Origin: Parasulfuritortus sp049322515
Lineage (GTDB): Bacteria; Pseudomonadota; Gammaproteobacteria; Burkholderiales; Thiobacillaceae
Direction: 5' to 3'
Assembly: GCA_049322515.1 (NCBI GenBank)
Contig: JBMOQW010000025.1
Location: 124,001-188,000 of the forward strand
Length of the DNA: 64,000 bases
A program made the translations under genes and the position numbers. The stretch's first letter is position 1. The number at the start of each line of letters is the position of its first letter. Shown in pieces: positions 44,088 through 51,017 of the stretch. Below the pieces are notes generated by a model. The model was not told the origin of the DNA. It saw only the letters and a program-made list of their open reading frames with translations, and ran no database searches.

Positions 44088-44530
44088 CCTGGGTCACCGA
44101 TCCGAGCGCGCGCCTGGCCGCCCTGGCCCGGGCCGAGGGCGCCGACGCCTCACGGGTCTCCGAGGACCTGCCCCTGCGCGCCAACCTGTCGGTGCTGGAG
44201 AACATCGCCGTGGTGCCGCAATACCGGCGCAACCTCGCCTATGCGGCTGCCGCCGACCTGGCCTGGGACCTGCTCGTCCGGCTCGGCCGTACCGAGGCCG
44301 CGTTCAAGCGCGATCCCGACCTCGATGGCGAGGAACGTTTCGTGGCCAAGTTGCTGCGCGCGGCCATCCGCGCGCCCTCTATAATCGTCATCGACCGACC
44401 GGCCCTGCTTTTGCCGGACACGCACTATCCGCCCTTCGTCGAAGCCTGCCTGACGGCCATCGCGGATCAGTACAACGAATGCTGGATCGTGGACTACACA
44501 TGGAACGAGCCCCTGTACGCGCGCCGCTGA
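44066..44530 (+). CDS. Walker-A-less pseudo-ATPase of the Mla-type operon
   Basis: The frame, 154 codons from 44066, shows the rear half of an ABC ATPase: L-S-V-L-E-N-I-A-V at 41-49 (like the segment after the Q-loop), L-D-G-E-E-R at 86-91 where L-S-G-G-Q belongs, and S-I-I-V-I-D-R-P at 105-112 where Walker B ends in D-E-P. There is no Walker A motif here or in the overlapping gene, and the catalytic Glu is Arg111. It is probably a non-hydrolysing relative of MlaF. No ATG, GTG or TTG lies in frame before the conserved part; an ATT at 44066 has GAGGTG six bases upstream and would overlap mlaE by 22 bases. A GTG at 44186 would give a shorter protein. Confidence 0.6.
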   Translation: MDPQIHLTWVTDPSARLAALARAEGADASRVSEDLPLRANLSVLENIAVVPQYRRNLAYAAAADLAWDLLVRLGRTEAAFKRDPDLDGEERFVAKLLRAAIRAPSIIVIDRPALLLPDTHYPPFVEACLTAIADQYNECWIVDYTWNEPLYARR

Positions 44531-45474
44531 TCAAGAACCTGGACTTCAAGGTCGGGTTGCTGCTCGCCCTGACCCTGGCCCTGGCGCTCGGCTTCCTGGT
44601 CTACACCCTGTACGCGCGGGGCGCCTTCGAACGGACCCAGCAACTTACCCTGATCGCCGAGAACGCCGAGGGCGTCAGCCCGGGCATGCGGATGACCTTT
44701 GCCGGTTTCCCGGTCGGCCAGGTCAAGCACATGGCCCTGACCGAGTCCGGCGAGGTGCGCGTCGAATTGTCGGTCCCGGTCAAGGATGCCAAGTGGCTGC
44801 GCGAAACCAGCGTCTTCACCCTGGAGAAATCCCTGGTCGGCGGCGCCAAGATCCGGGCGTTCTCAGCCAACCTGGCCGATCCCCCGCTCAAGGATGGCGA
44901 GGTGCGGCCTTTGCTGGTGGGCGACGCCGCCGCCGAGTTGCCGGCCATCGTGGCCGAAGTTAAATCGCTGCTCGCCAACCTCAACCAGATGACCGACGAC
45001 GACTCCAGCCTGAACCGCAGCCTGGCCCATGTCGAGACCGTCACCGGCCGGATGACCGGCGACCAGGGCGTGCTGGCCGGCGTGCTCGGCGAACGCGACG
45101 CGCGCAAGGTCGCGGCTACCCTGGATCGCACCAACACCTTGCTTGGCACCCTCGATGGCGTCTCCCTGAAGGTCGATGGCATACTCGCCAAGACCGACCA
45201 GCAGGTGTTCGGCCAAGGGGGCGTGATGGACGAGACCCGGCGCGCCACCGTCCAGGTCAACGCCCTGCTTGCCGAGGTCCGCGAAAGCCTGAAGAAGGCC
45301 GATGCCATCCTGGCCAACGGGCAGGCCATCTCGGCCGACGTCAAGGGCGCAACCACCGATCTCGCCAGCCTGCGTGCCGAAGTCGACGCCAGCCTGGTCA
45401 AGGTCAACCACCTGATCAACGAGATCAACCGCAAGTGGCCGTTCGCCCGCGACGTGGAGGTGAAGCTGCCATGA
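44500..45474 (+). CDS. mlaD: MlaD/MCE-domain lipid transport protein
   Basis: A 324-residue protein anchored by one N-terminal helix (about 20-40), followed by an MCE domain (A-E-G-V-S-P-G-M-R-M-T-F-A-G-F-P-V-G-Q-V) and a long helical, periplasmic C-terminus with many heptad-like repeats. MCE proteins form hexameric rings or tubes that carry lipids across the periplasm. ATG 44500 overlaps the previous gene by 31 bases; ATG 44479 is an alternative. The stop overlaps the start of the lipoprotein gene (ATGA). Confidence 0.85.
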   Translation: MERAPVRAPLIKNLDFKVGLLLALTLALALGFLVYTLYARGAFERTQQLTLIAENAEGVSPGMRMTFAGFPVGQVKHMALTESGEVRVELSVPVKDAKWLRETSVFTLEKSLVGGAKIRAFSANLADPPLKDGEVRPLLVGDAAAELPAIVAEVKSLLANLNQMTDDDSSLNRSLAHVETVTGRMTGDQGVLAGVLGERDARKVAATLDRTNTLLGTLDGVSLKVDGILAKTDQQVFGQGGVMDETRRATVQVNALLAEVRESLKKADAILANGQAISADVKGATTDLASLRAEVDASLVKVNHLINEINRKWPFARDVEVKLP

Positions 45475-46121
45475 CCCGCCTGCTCGCCTGGCTGTTGCCC
45501 CTGCTCCTCGCCGCCTGCGCCAGCGCCCCGCCGCCACCGGACTGGAAGCTCAACGCCCAAGGCGCGCTGGAAGCGCATCATGGGCATTACCTGGACGGCC
45601 ACACCCGCCTGGCCGACCTGAGTTATGCCAAGGCACGCGCCGAGGTCGCACGCACCGGCCGTCCGGATCTCGCCGCGCGGGTGGCGCTGGCCCGCTGTGG
45701 CGTGCGTGCGGCCGCGCTGGTCTTCGACGACTGTCCCGACTATCGCGCCGTCGCCGAAGCCGCGGCAGCGACCGAGCGGCACTATGCGGGCTTCCTTTCC
45801 GGCGACTGGACCGGTGTCGAAGCGGCCGCCCTGCCCGAGGCCTATCGCCCCCTGCTCGCCCGCCCTGAGGTGGCGACGCTGGCCGAGGTGCGCGACCCGG
45901 TCTCGCGCCTGATCGGCGCCGGCGTACTGTTCAGACAGGGACGGCTGCCGCCCGAGGGCCTCACACTGGCCATCGACACCGCGTCCGAACAAGGCTGGCG
46001 ACGGCCCTTGCTGGCCTGGCTCGGCGTGGCGCTGGCCCGGGCCCGGGAAGCCGGCGACAGCCCCGCGGTGGCCCGGCTTACGGCCCGCATCGCCCTGGTG
46101 GAAAGCGCGCAGCTGCGCTGA
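45471..46121 (+). CDS. Lipoprotein of the lipid transport operon
   Basis: A 216-residue protein with a lipoprotein signal (L-L-A-A-C) and a helical mature part containing A-R-A-E-V-A-R-T-G-R and a pair of cysteines (C-G-V... and D-D-C-P-D). I do not recognise the family; it is neither MlaC- nor clear PqiC-like. Four-base overlap with mlaD puts it in the same operon, where an outer-membrane lipoprotein partner is commonly found. Confidence 0.7.
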   Translation: MTRLLAWLLPLLLAACASAPPPPDWKLNAQGALEAHHGHYLDGHTRLADLSYAKARAEVARTGRPDLAARVALARCGVRAAALVFDDCPDYRAVAEAAAATERHYAGFLSGDWTGVEAAALPEAYRPLLARPEVATLAEVRDPVSRLIGAGVLFRQGRLPPEGLTLAIDTASEQGWRRPLLAWLGVALARAREAGDSPAVARLTARIALVESAQLR

Positions 46122-46152
46122 GATCCCCGCCCCGGAAGGATGTCCGCAATAC

Positions 46153-46174
46153 ATGAGCTTTTTGCTCATATAAT
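46153..46174 (+). promoter_or_regulatory. Putative operator and -10 region before the YeeE/YedE pair
   Basis: ATGAGC (46153-46158) and GCTCAT (46164-46169) form an inverted repeat around TTTTT, and a perfect TATAAT at 46169-46174 directly follows. The repeat fills the spacer of the promoter; I see no good -35. Confidence 0.5.
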
Positions 46175-46202
46175 CGCGTTCACCTGAGGGGGAGACTCAA
46201 GT

Positions 46203-46769
46203 ATGGAAACACTGACTCAATGGCTGCACGCGCCCTGGCCCTGGTACGTGGCCGGTCCGCTGATCGGCCTCATGGTCCCGCTGATGCTGTTCGTCGGCAA
46301 CCGTTCGTTCGGCATCTCGAACAACCTGCGTCACCTGTGCGCGATCACCCAGCCACGCCAGGTCGAGGTCGATTTCTTCAAGTACAACTGGAAGGAACAC
46401 ACCTGGAGCCTGGTGTTCGTGATCGGCACGGCCCTGGGCGGTTTTCTCGCCGGCGTGGTGTTCGCCAATCCCGACCCGGTGGCGCTGACCCCGGCCGCCC
46501 TGGCCATGATCCAGTCGTGGGGCTTCGCCGCACCTGCCGGCGAATTGATCCCCGACGAACTGTTCGCGCCCACCGTGCGCAACCTCACCTTCCTGTTCAC
46601 CGCCGGGGTGCTGGTCGGTTTTGGCACCCGCTACGCCGGCGGCTGTACCTCGGGCCACGCCATCACCGGCCTGTCCACCCTGCAACTCGCCTCGGTCTAC
46701 GCGGTGCTCGGCATCTTTGCCGGCGGCCTGCTGTCCTCCTGGCTCCTGGTCCCCCTGCTCCTGCAATGA
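46203..46769 (+). CDS. YeeE/YedE-family half-transporter, first subunit
   Basis: A 188-residue inner-membrane protein with about four or five helices and the diagnostic motif Y-A-G-G-C-T-S-G-H-A-I-T-G-L-S. The Cys in that motif is known in the E. coli family member YeeE to take part in thiosulfate uptake. The start has GGGGGAGA eight bases upstream. It overlaps the next gene by four bases (ATGA). With the second half it should form one transporter for thiosulfate or another sulfur compound. Confidence 0.85.
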   Translation: METLTQWLHAPWPWYVAGPLIGLMVPLMLFVGNRSFGISNNLRHLCAITQPRQVEVDFFKYNWKEHTWSLVFVIGTALGGFLAGVVFANPDPVALTPAALAMIQSWGFAAPAGELIPDELFAPTVRNLTFLFTAGVLVGFGTRYAGGCTSGHAITGLSTLQLASVYAVLGIFAGGLLSSWLLVPLLLQ

Positions 46770-47185
46770 ACCGCTACCTGCCCTACCTGCTGGCCGGCAT
46801 GGCCTTCGGCTTCATCCTGGTGAAATCGGAAGCCGCATCCTGGTACCGCATCCAGGAAATGTTCCATTTCCAGAACTTTCACATGTTCGGCGTGATGTTC
46901 TCGGCCATCGCCACCGGCCTGCTGAGCGTCCAACTCATCAAGTACCTGGGTCGCCGCCGTGCCCTGGACGGCCAGCCTATCGAGATACCGACCAAGCCGC
47001 CCGGTCGCAAGAGCTACATACATGGCGGCTTCATTTTCGGCCTCGGCTGGGGCTTGATCGGGCTGTGTCCGGGCCCGGTGTTCGCCCTGGTCGGCATGGG
47101 CTCGATCGGTGCCCTGGCAGTGCTGGCCGGTGCCCTGCACGGCACCTGGCTGTATGGCGCGCTGAAAGACAAAGTGCCCCATTAA
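46766..47185 (+). CDS. YeeE/YedE-family half-transporter, second subunit
   Basis: A 139-residue inner-membrane protein with about four helices and the second-half signature F-G-L-G-W-G-L-I-G-L-C-P-G-P, which carries the other conserved Cys. In full-length family members both halves lie on one chain. The Y-R-I-Q-E-M-F-H-F-Q-N-F-H-M-F-G segment is typical. Translation is coupled to the first half. Confidence 0.85.
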   Translation: MNRYLPYLLAGMAFGFILVKSEAASWYRIQEMFHFQNFHMFGVMFSAIATGLLSVQLIKYLGRRRALDGQPIEIPTKPPGRKSYIHGGFIFGLGWGLIGLCPGPVFALVGMGSIGALAVLAGALHGTWLYGALKDKVPH

Positions 47186-47215
47186 TAATCTTGATTGACG
47201 GCACAAATAGTTGCT

Positions 47216-47244
47216 TTGACAGGGCCGGGCTGTCGGACTACCCT
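47216..47244 (+). promoter_or_regulatory. Promoter of the SCP2-like exported protein gene
   Basis: A perfect TTGACA at 47216-47221 and TACCCT at 47239-47244 with a 17-base spacer, about 44 bases upstream of the start codon. Confidence 0.65.
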
Positions 47245-47287
47245 TGCCCGGCTTTTGCCCCAATTGCATGTGAGGAGACAATAGAAA

Positions 47288-47791
47288 ATGCGTAAACAGC
47301 TGTTCGTCCTGGCCGCCCTGTCCTGCGCCGCCACCGCCCAAGCCGCCCCCCTGATGTCCGCCGAGTGGGCCAACCAGGCTTGCCAATACTGGAACACCAA
47401 TACCGCCCTGACCACCGAGCTGGCGGAAAAATGGTCCAAGAACGATGGCGGCCGCGGCTACAAGGTGATCCACATGTACCGCACCGATTGCGGCGAGAAG
47501 ACGGCCGTGGAAATGACCATTTCCACCCAGGGCGGCAAGACCACCTGCGTCTATGCCGGCCCGATCAAGAACGCCACGCTGAATTTCGACATGGACTACA
47601 AGATGCACGCCGAAACCAAGCGCTGGAAGGAAATGGGCGCCGGCGAATACGGCCCGATGCGCGCCATGATGTTCGGCCGGTTGCGCTTCGAAGGCCCCAA
47701 GGGCGAGGCCATGAAGGTCATGGGCCCGTTCGAGCAATTCCTGCTGATTCCCGGCAAGGTGCCGGGCGAAGACGCCTGCCCGGCCAAGTAA
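47288..47791 (+). CDS. Exported SCP2-like protein
   Basis: A 167-residue protein with a signal peptide ending A-T-A-Q-A. The mature part has alternating strands and helices with I-H-M-Y-R-T-D-C, Y-A-G-P-I-K-N-A-T-L-N-F-D-M-D-Y-K-M and a final R-L-R-F-E-G-P-K-G-E-A-M-K-V; this resembles the sterol-carrier SCP2 pattern, which binds lipids or hydrophobic compounds. Four cysteines are present. Similar exported proteins occur beside sulfur genes in sulfur oxidisers, but its role is not known to me. It has its own promoter and a strong terminator. Confidence 0.6.
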   Translation: MRKQLFVLAALSCAATAQAAPLMSAEWANQACQYWNTNTALTTELAEKWSKNDGGRGYKVIHMYRTDCGEKTAVEMTISTQGGKTTCVYAGPIKNATLNFDMDYKMHAETKRWKEMGAGEYGPMRAMMFGRLRFEGPKGEAMKVMGPFEQFLLIPGKVPGEDACPAK

Positions 47792-47802
47792 TCCGGTCCA
47801 GG

Positions 47803-47836
47803 ATGAAAAAAGCCCGCTTCGGCGGGCTTTTTTCAT
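47803..47836. terminator. Bidirectional terminator between SCP2-like gene and FKBP gene
   Basis: A perfect 15-bp stem (ATGAAAAAAGCCCGC with its complement at 47822-47836) closes a TTCG tetraloop, with A- and T-runs inside the stem, so it works from both sides. Confidence 0.9.
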
Positions 47837-47855
47837 GGTCCAGCAGACACCCCGC

Positions 47856-48344
47856 TCAATGCAGCCGAGGCACCCCCTGTTCGGCCGGAAACCCGGACTG
47901 AATTTCCTCGGGCGTGGCGTCACGCATCGACAGGATCTCGGCGACACACTTGGCCACGCGCCCGGCCAAGGGATTGTTGCCATCCAGGGTGATGCGGCCG
48001 TTTTCGATCGCGGTCACCCGGAAAGTCAGTACATCGCCGTTCTCGTTCTGCATCTCGGCCTCGGCGCCGACGAAGCGGATCTGGGGTGGCACGTTGTCGA
48101 GCTCTTCCTCGATCACCAGATCGGGATTGCGCTCGCCGAAGGCGCCCGGGGGCAGGAGCGATTCCACCTGGTCGCCCACCTTGTGGCCATCCAGGCTGTG
48201 CTCGATCTCGTCGAACAGGCCGCTGCCCGCCCCATGCACATAGCCGGTGGGCATGTCCTGCTGGCCCATCACCTGGCCGCTCTCGTCCAGCACGCTGTAG
48301 CGGATATAGACGACCTTGTGCTTGCTGACCACTTCATCGCTCAT
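47856..48344 (-). CDS. SlyD-like FKBP-type peptidyl-prolyl isomerase
   Basis: A 162-residue cytosolic protein of the SlyD type. It has V-V-Y-I-R-Y-S-V-L-D-E-S-G as first strand, G-S-G-L-F-D-E-I-E-H-S-L-D-G-H-K-V-G-D-Q in the FKBP core, an inserted chaperone flap, and N-N-P-L-A-G-R in place of the usual N-H-P-L-A-G. The His/Cys-rich metal-binding tail of E. coli SlyD is absent. ATG 48344 has CAGGAG at a 7-base spacing. Confidence 0.85.
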   Translation of the reverse strand: MSDEVVSKHKVVYIRYSVLDESGQVMGQQDMPTGYVHGAGSGLFDEIEHSLDGHKVGDQVESLLPPGAFGERNPDLVIEEELDNVPPQIRFVGAEAEMQNENGDVLTFRVTAIENGRITLDGNNPLAGRVAKCVAEILSMRDATPEEIQSGFPAEQGVPRLH

Positions 48345-48382
48345 GGCGAACTCCTGAAAAATCGGTCGCGCAGTGTAGCAGA

Positions 48383-50056
48383 TCAGCCATGGCCGCCACG
48401 GCGCATGACGCCGCCGCCCTCGGCCAGGCCCCCGCCCCCGCTCAGCGGCGTGAACAACGCGGCCGGAATGGCCAGGCCCAGGGTCTGGTAGAGCCGGCGC
48501 AGCTTGGCCCGGTACAGGTTGTCGAAGGCGGCGACACTGGCCCCCGGGTTGTAGTCGCCGAACCACCAGAACCAATCCGAGCTCTCGCAGGAGCGCAACT
48601 GGGTTTCCGCCTCGCGGCGACGCGCCTCGGACAAGCCGGACAGGGCTTGGTCGTAAGCCGTCTTGGCTGCGCAGAGCAAGTCCCAGGCGCGGTTCTTGGC
48701 CGGATCGCCCATCCAGGTGGTGAAGTCGCCATAGACCCAGCTACCGGCCGAAAGACGGGGCAAGGCGGCGACCTGGTCCGGATACAGGTCGAGATACTCC
48801 GAAAAGGTCGTGGTCCGGATCGCGGGATGATGGCTCAAGGCTTCATACAGTTCGGACAGGAAGTACCAGCCGTTGTAGGGGTAGTACTCCCAGGCGTTCT
48901 CGCCATCCAGGATCACCGAGACCACGGGCTCGGCGTGCGTGACCTGACGGTAGCGCTCTTCGAGGGTCCGGGGAAAGTGGCGCACCGCGTCCTGGGCAAA
49001 CCAGCCCTTGTACTCGAAGCCGATCAGGTCGGACAGGTGATCGTCCCGGAAGAAGGTCACCGTGCGCTGCCCGTCCAAGCGACAGGGCCGGCTCAGCCAG
49101 GCCTGCGGATGACTGCTGTCGAGGCCGGCCTGGTACAGGCTGTGGCGCAGGACGCCCTCGCCGCTCGCCACCCAGCGCACCCCGGCCTCGGAAAACAGGG
49201 CCAAGGCGGCTTCCGAGACGCCCCCCTCGGCCGGCCACATGCCGGTCGGCGGCTTGCCGAAATAGGCCGCATGCTCGGCCAGGGCTGCGTCCAAATGCAC
49301 GCGCACCCGCGCGGGGCCACCCGGGTAGTGGGTTGCCGAGGGCAGGTGCAAGCCCGGCCGGGCCTCCCGCGCCGACTGGAAATCGATCAGCAGTGGCGCG
49401 ATCGGATGGCTGTGCGGCGTGGTCGACAATTCGATCTGACCCCGCGATTCGAGCGCCTGGTAGCGCGGGATCAGGTCGGCGATCACCTCACCGATCAAGC
49501 GATACAGCTGTTCCCGTTCTTCCAGCTCGAAATGGCCGCCCTTTTCCATCAGCTTGACCAGCCAGGCATGCTCGCGGCGCAGCGATTCCCCGGTCCAGGC
49601 CAGGTGATACCAGGTCACCAGGTCGGCCAGGTACTGGCCGGATAAATGCTCGATCTCGGCTTCGCCGTCCTGGCCCGCCGCCTGCCAGAGCCGGTGCAGA
49701 CGACGATAACCGGGGAAGGGATCGAGCATGGTCGGAAAGTTCAGCTTGAAGCAGGTCTCGACCAGCGTCCTGCGCCGATCCGGCGACAGGCTGGCCAGGT
49801 CCGGATGCACCAAGGCCTCGAGCAGCGGATCGCGCAGCTGGCTGGTGCGGAACTGTTCGACATAGTCGTCCAGCTGCTCGAGCAGGGTGGGCACGAAATT
49901 GACCACCGCGCGCATGTCCGGCCAGGCTTCGAGATGCGCGGCCATATCGGAGTAATCCTTGAGCGCGTGCAAATAAGTCCAGGGCAGAAAATAGCGCCCG
50001 TCTTCGGTACGATAGTCGGGCTGGTGGAAATGCCAGCACAATACGAGATGAATCAC
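48383..50056 (-). CDS. Glycoside hydrolase family 57 protein
   Basis: A 557-residue enzyme of the GH57 alpha-amylase/amylopullulanase type. The start L-C-W-H-F-H-Q-P-D-Y is the family's first conserved region. The nucleophile glutamate should be that in G-M-W-P-A-E-G-G-V-S (about residue 275) and the acid/base Asp that in V-I-L-D-G-E-N-A-W-E-Y-Y. No signal peptide is present, so it acts in the cytoplasm on glycogen or malto-oligosaccharides. GTG 50056 is used (GAGG eight bases upstream). It is distant from the mal genes but shares substrates with them. Confidence 0.88.
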   Translation of the reverse strand: MIHLVLCWHFHQPDYRTEDGRYFLPWTYLHALKDYSDMAAHLEAWPDMRAVVNFVPTLLEQLDDYVEQFRTSQLRDPLLEALVHPDLASLSPDRRRTLVETCFKLNFPTMLDPFPGYRRLHRLWQAAGQDGEAEIEHLSGQYLADLVTWYHLAWTGESLRREHAWLVKLMEKGGHFELEEREQLYRLIGEVIADLIPRYQALESRGQIELSTTPHSHPIAPLLIDFQSAREARPGLHLPSATHYPGGPARVRVHLDAALAEHAAYFGKPPTGMWPAEGGVSEAALALFSEAGVRWVASGEGVLRHSLYQAGLDSSHPQAWLSRPCRLDGQRTVTFFRDDHLSDLIGFEYKGWFAQDAVRHFPRTLEERYRQVTHAEPVVSVILDGENAWEYYPYNGWYFLSELYEALSHHPAIRTTTFSEYLDLYPDQVAALPRLSAGSWVYGDFTTWMGDPAKNRAWDLLCAAKTAYDQALSGLSEARRREAETQLRSCESSDWFWWFGDYNPGASVAAFDNLYRAKLRRLYQTLGLAIPAALFTPLSGGGGLAEGGGVMRRGGHG

Positions 50057-50138
50057 GACGCGAACCTCGTCATCGATGGAGCGGACATTCTACCGCCGAA
50101 GCATGACCGGTCTGCGCTCGATCCGAGAGCCCCCGCAA

Positions 50139-51017
50139 ATGCCAGAACGCCAACCCGCCACCGACACCGCGCCAGCCATGCGCGATCAGGTCCGTCCCTT
50201 CTTGTTCGAAGCCCTCGACATCCGGGGCGCCCTGGTCCAGCTTGGCGACACTTGGCGCGCGCTCCAGGCCCGTCGCGCCTATCCGGCGCCGGTCGCCCGC
50301 CTGCTCGGCGAGATGACCGCGGTCACCGCCTTGATTGCCGCCAACCTGAAGCACCCCGGCCGCATGACCTTCCAGCTCAAGGGCCAGGGACCGGTGGAAC
50401 TGCTGGTGCTGGATTGCGATGAACGCCTGCGCCTGCGCGGCATGGCGCGGAGCCGGCCCGAGGTGGTCGAAGCCCCGGTCCCGGACTTGCTCGGCCATGG
50501 CCAGCTGGCGCTGACCCTGGAATCGGCGCACATGCGCCAGCCCTACCAGAGCCTGGTCCCCCTCGACGGTGACAGCATCGGCGCCATTTTCGAGCACTAT
50601 CTGGAGCGCTCCGAGCAGCAGCCGACCCGGCTCTTCCTGCAGGCGGGCGCCGAACGCGCCGCCGGCCTGTTCCTGCAGAAGCTGCCGGACGCCGACCGGC
50701 GCGATCCGGACGGCTGGACGCGCATCCAGCGCCTGGCGGAGACCGTACGCCCCGCCGAACTGACTGGCCTGGGGGGCGTCCCGCTTCTGTCCCGGCTGTT
50801 TCCCGAGGAGGATATCCGGGTCTACGACCCCCGCCCGGTCTCGCACCACTGTCCCGAGGATTGGCCCAAGGTGGAGGCCATGCTGCGCACGCTCGGCCAG
50901 GCCGAATGCGAGGCGACCCTGCGCGAGCACGGCGAAATCCTGATCCAGGACGAGATCTGCGGCCATGACTACCGTTTCGACGCGGCCCGGATCGCGGCTT
51001 TGTTCAACCGAACCTGA
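50139..51017 (+). CDS. hslO: Hsp33-family redox chaperone with altered zinc site
   Basis: A 292-residue protein with the Hsp33 fold signature: L-F-E-A-L-D-I-R-G-A-L-V-Q-L, a long linker and the C-terminal L-G-Q-A-E-C-E-A-T-L-R-E-H-G-E-I. Hsp33 is a cytosolic holdase turned on by oxidation of four Zn-binding cysteines. Here the first pair, normally C-x-C, reads H236-H237-C238 and the second, normally C-x-x-C, reads D271-E-I-C274, so only two of the four cysteines remain. Zinc binding by His/Asp is possible but redox switching would differ. ATG 50139 is the best of several in-frame starts (50076, 50103). The stop overlaps mnmC by one base. Confidence 0.85.
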   Translation: MPERQPATDTAPAMRDQVRPFLFEALDIRGALVQLGDTWRALQARRAYPAPVARLLGEMTAVTALIAANLKHPGRMTFQLKGQGPVELLVLDCDERLRLRGMARSRPEVVEAPVPDLLGHGQLALTLESAHMRQPYQSLVPLDGDSIGAIFEHYLERSEQQPTRLFLQAGAERAAGLFLQKLPDADRRDPDGWTRIQRLAETVRPAELTGLGGVPLLSRLFPEEDIRVYDPRPVSHHCPEDWPKVEAMLRTLGQAECEATLREHGEILIQDEICGHDYRFDAARIAALFNRT

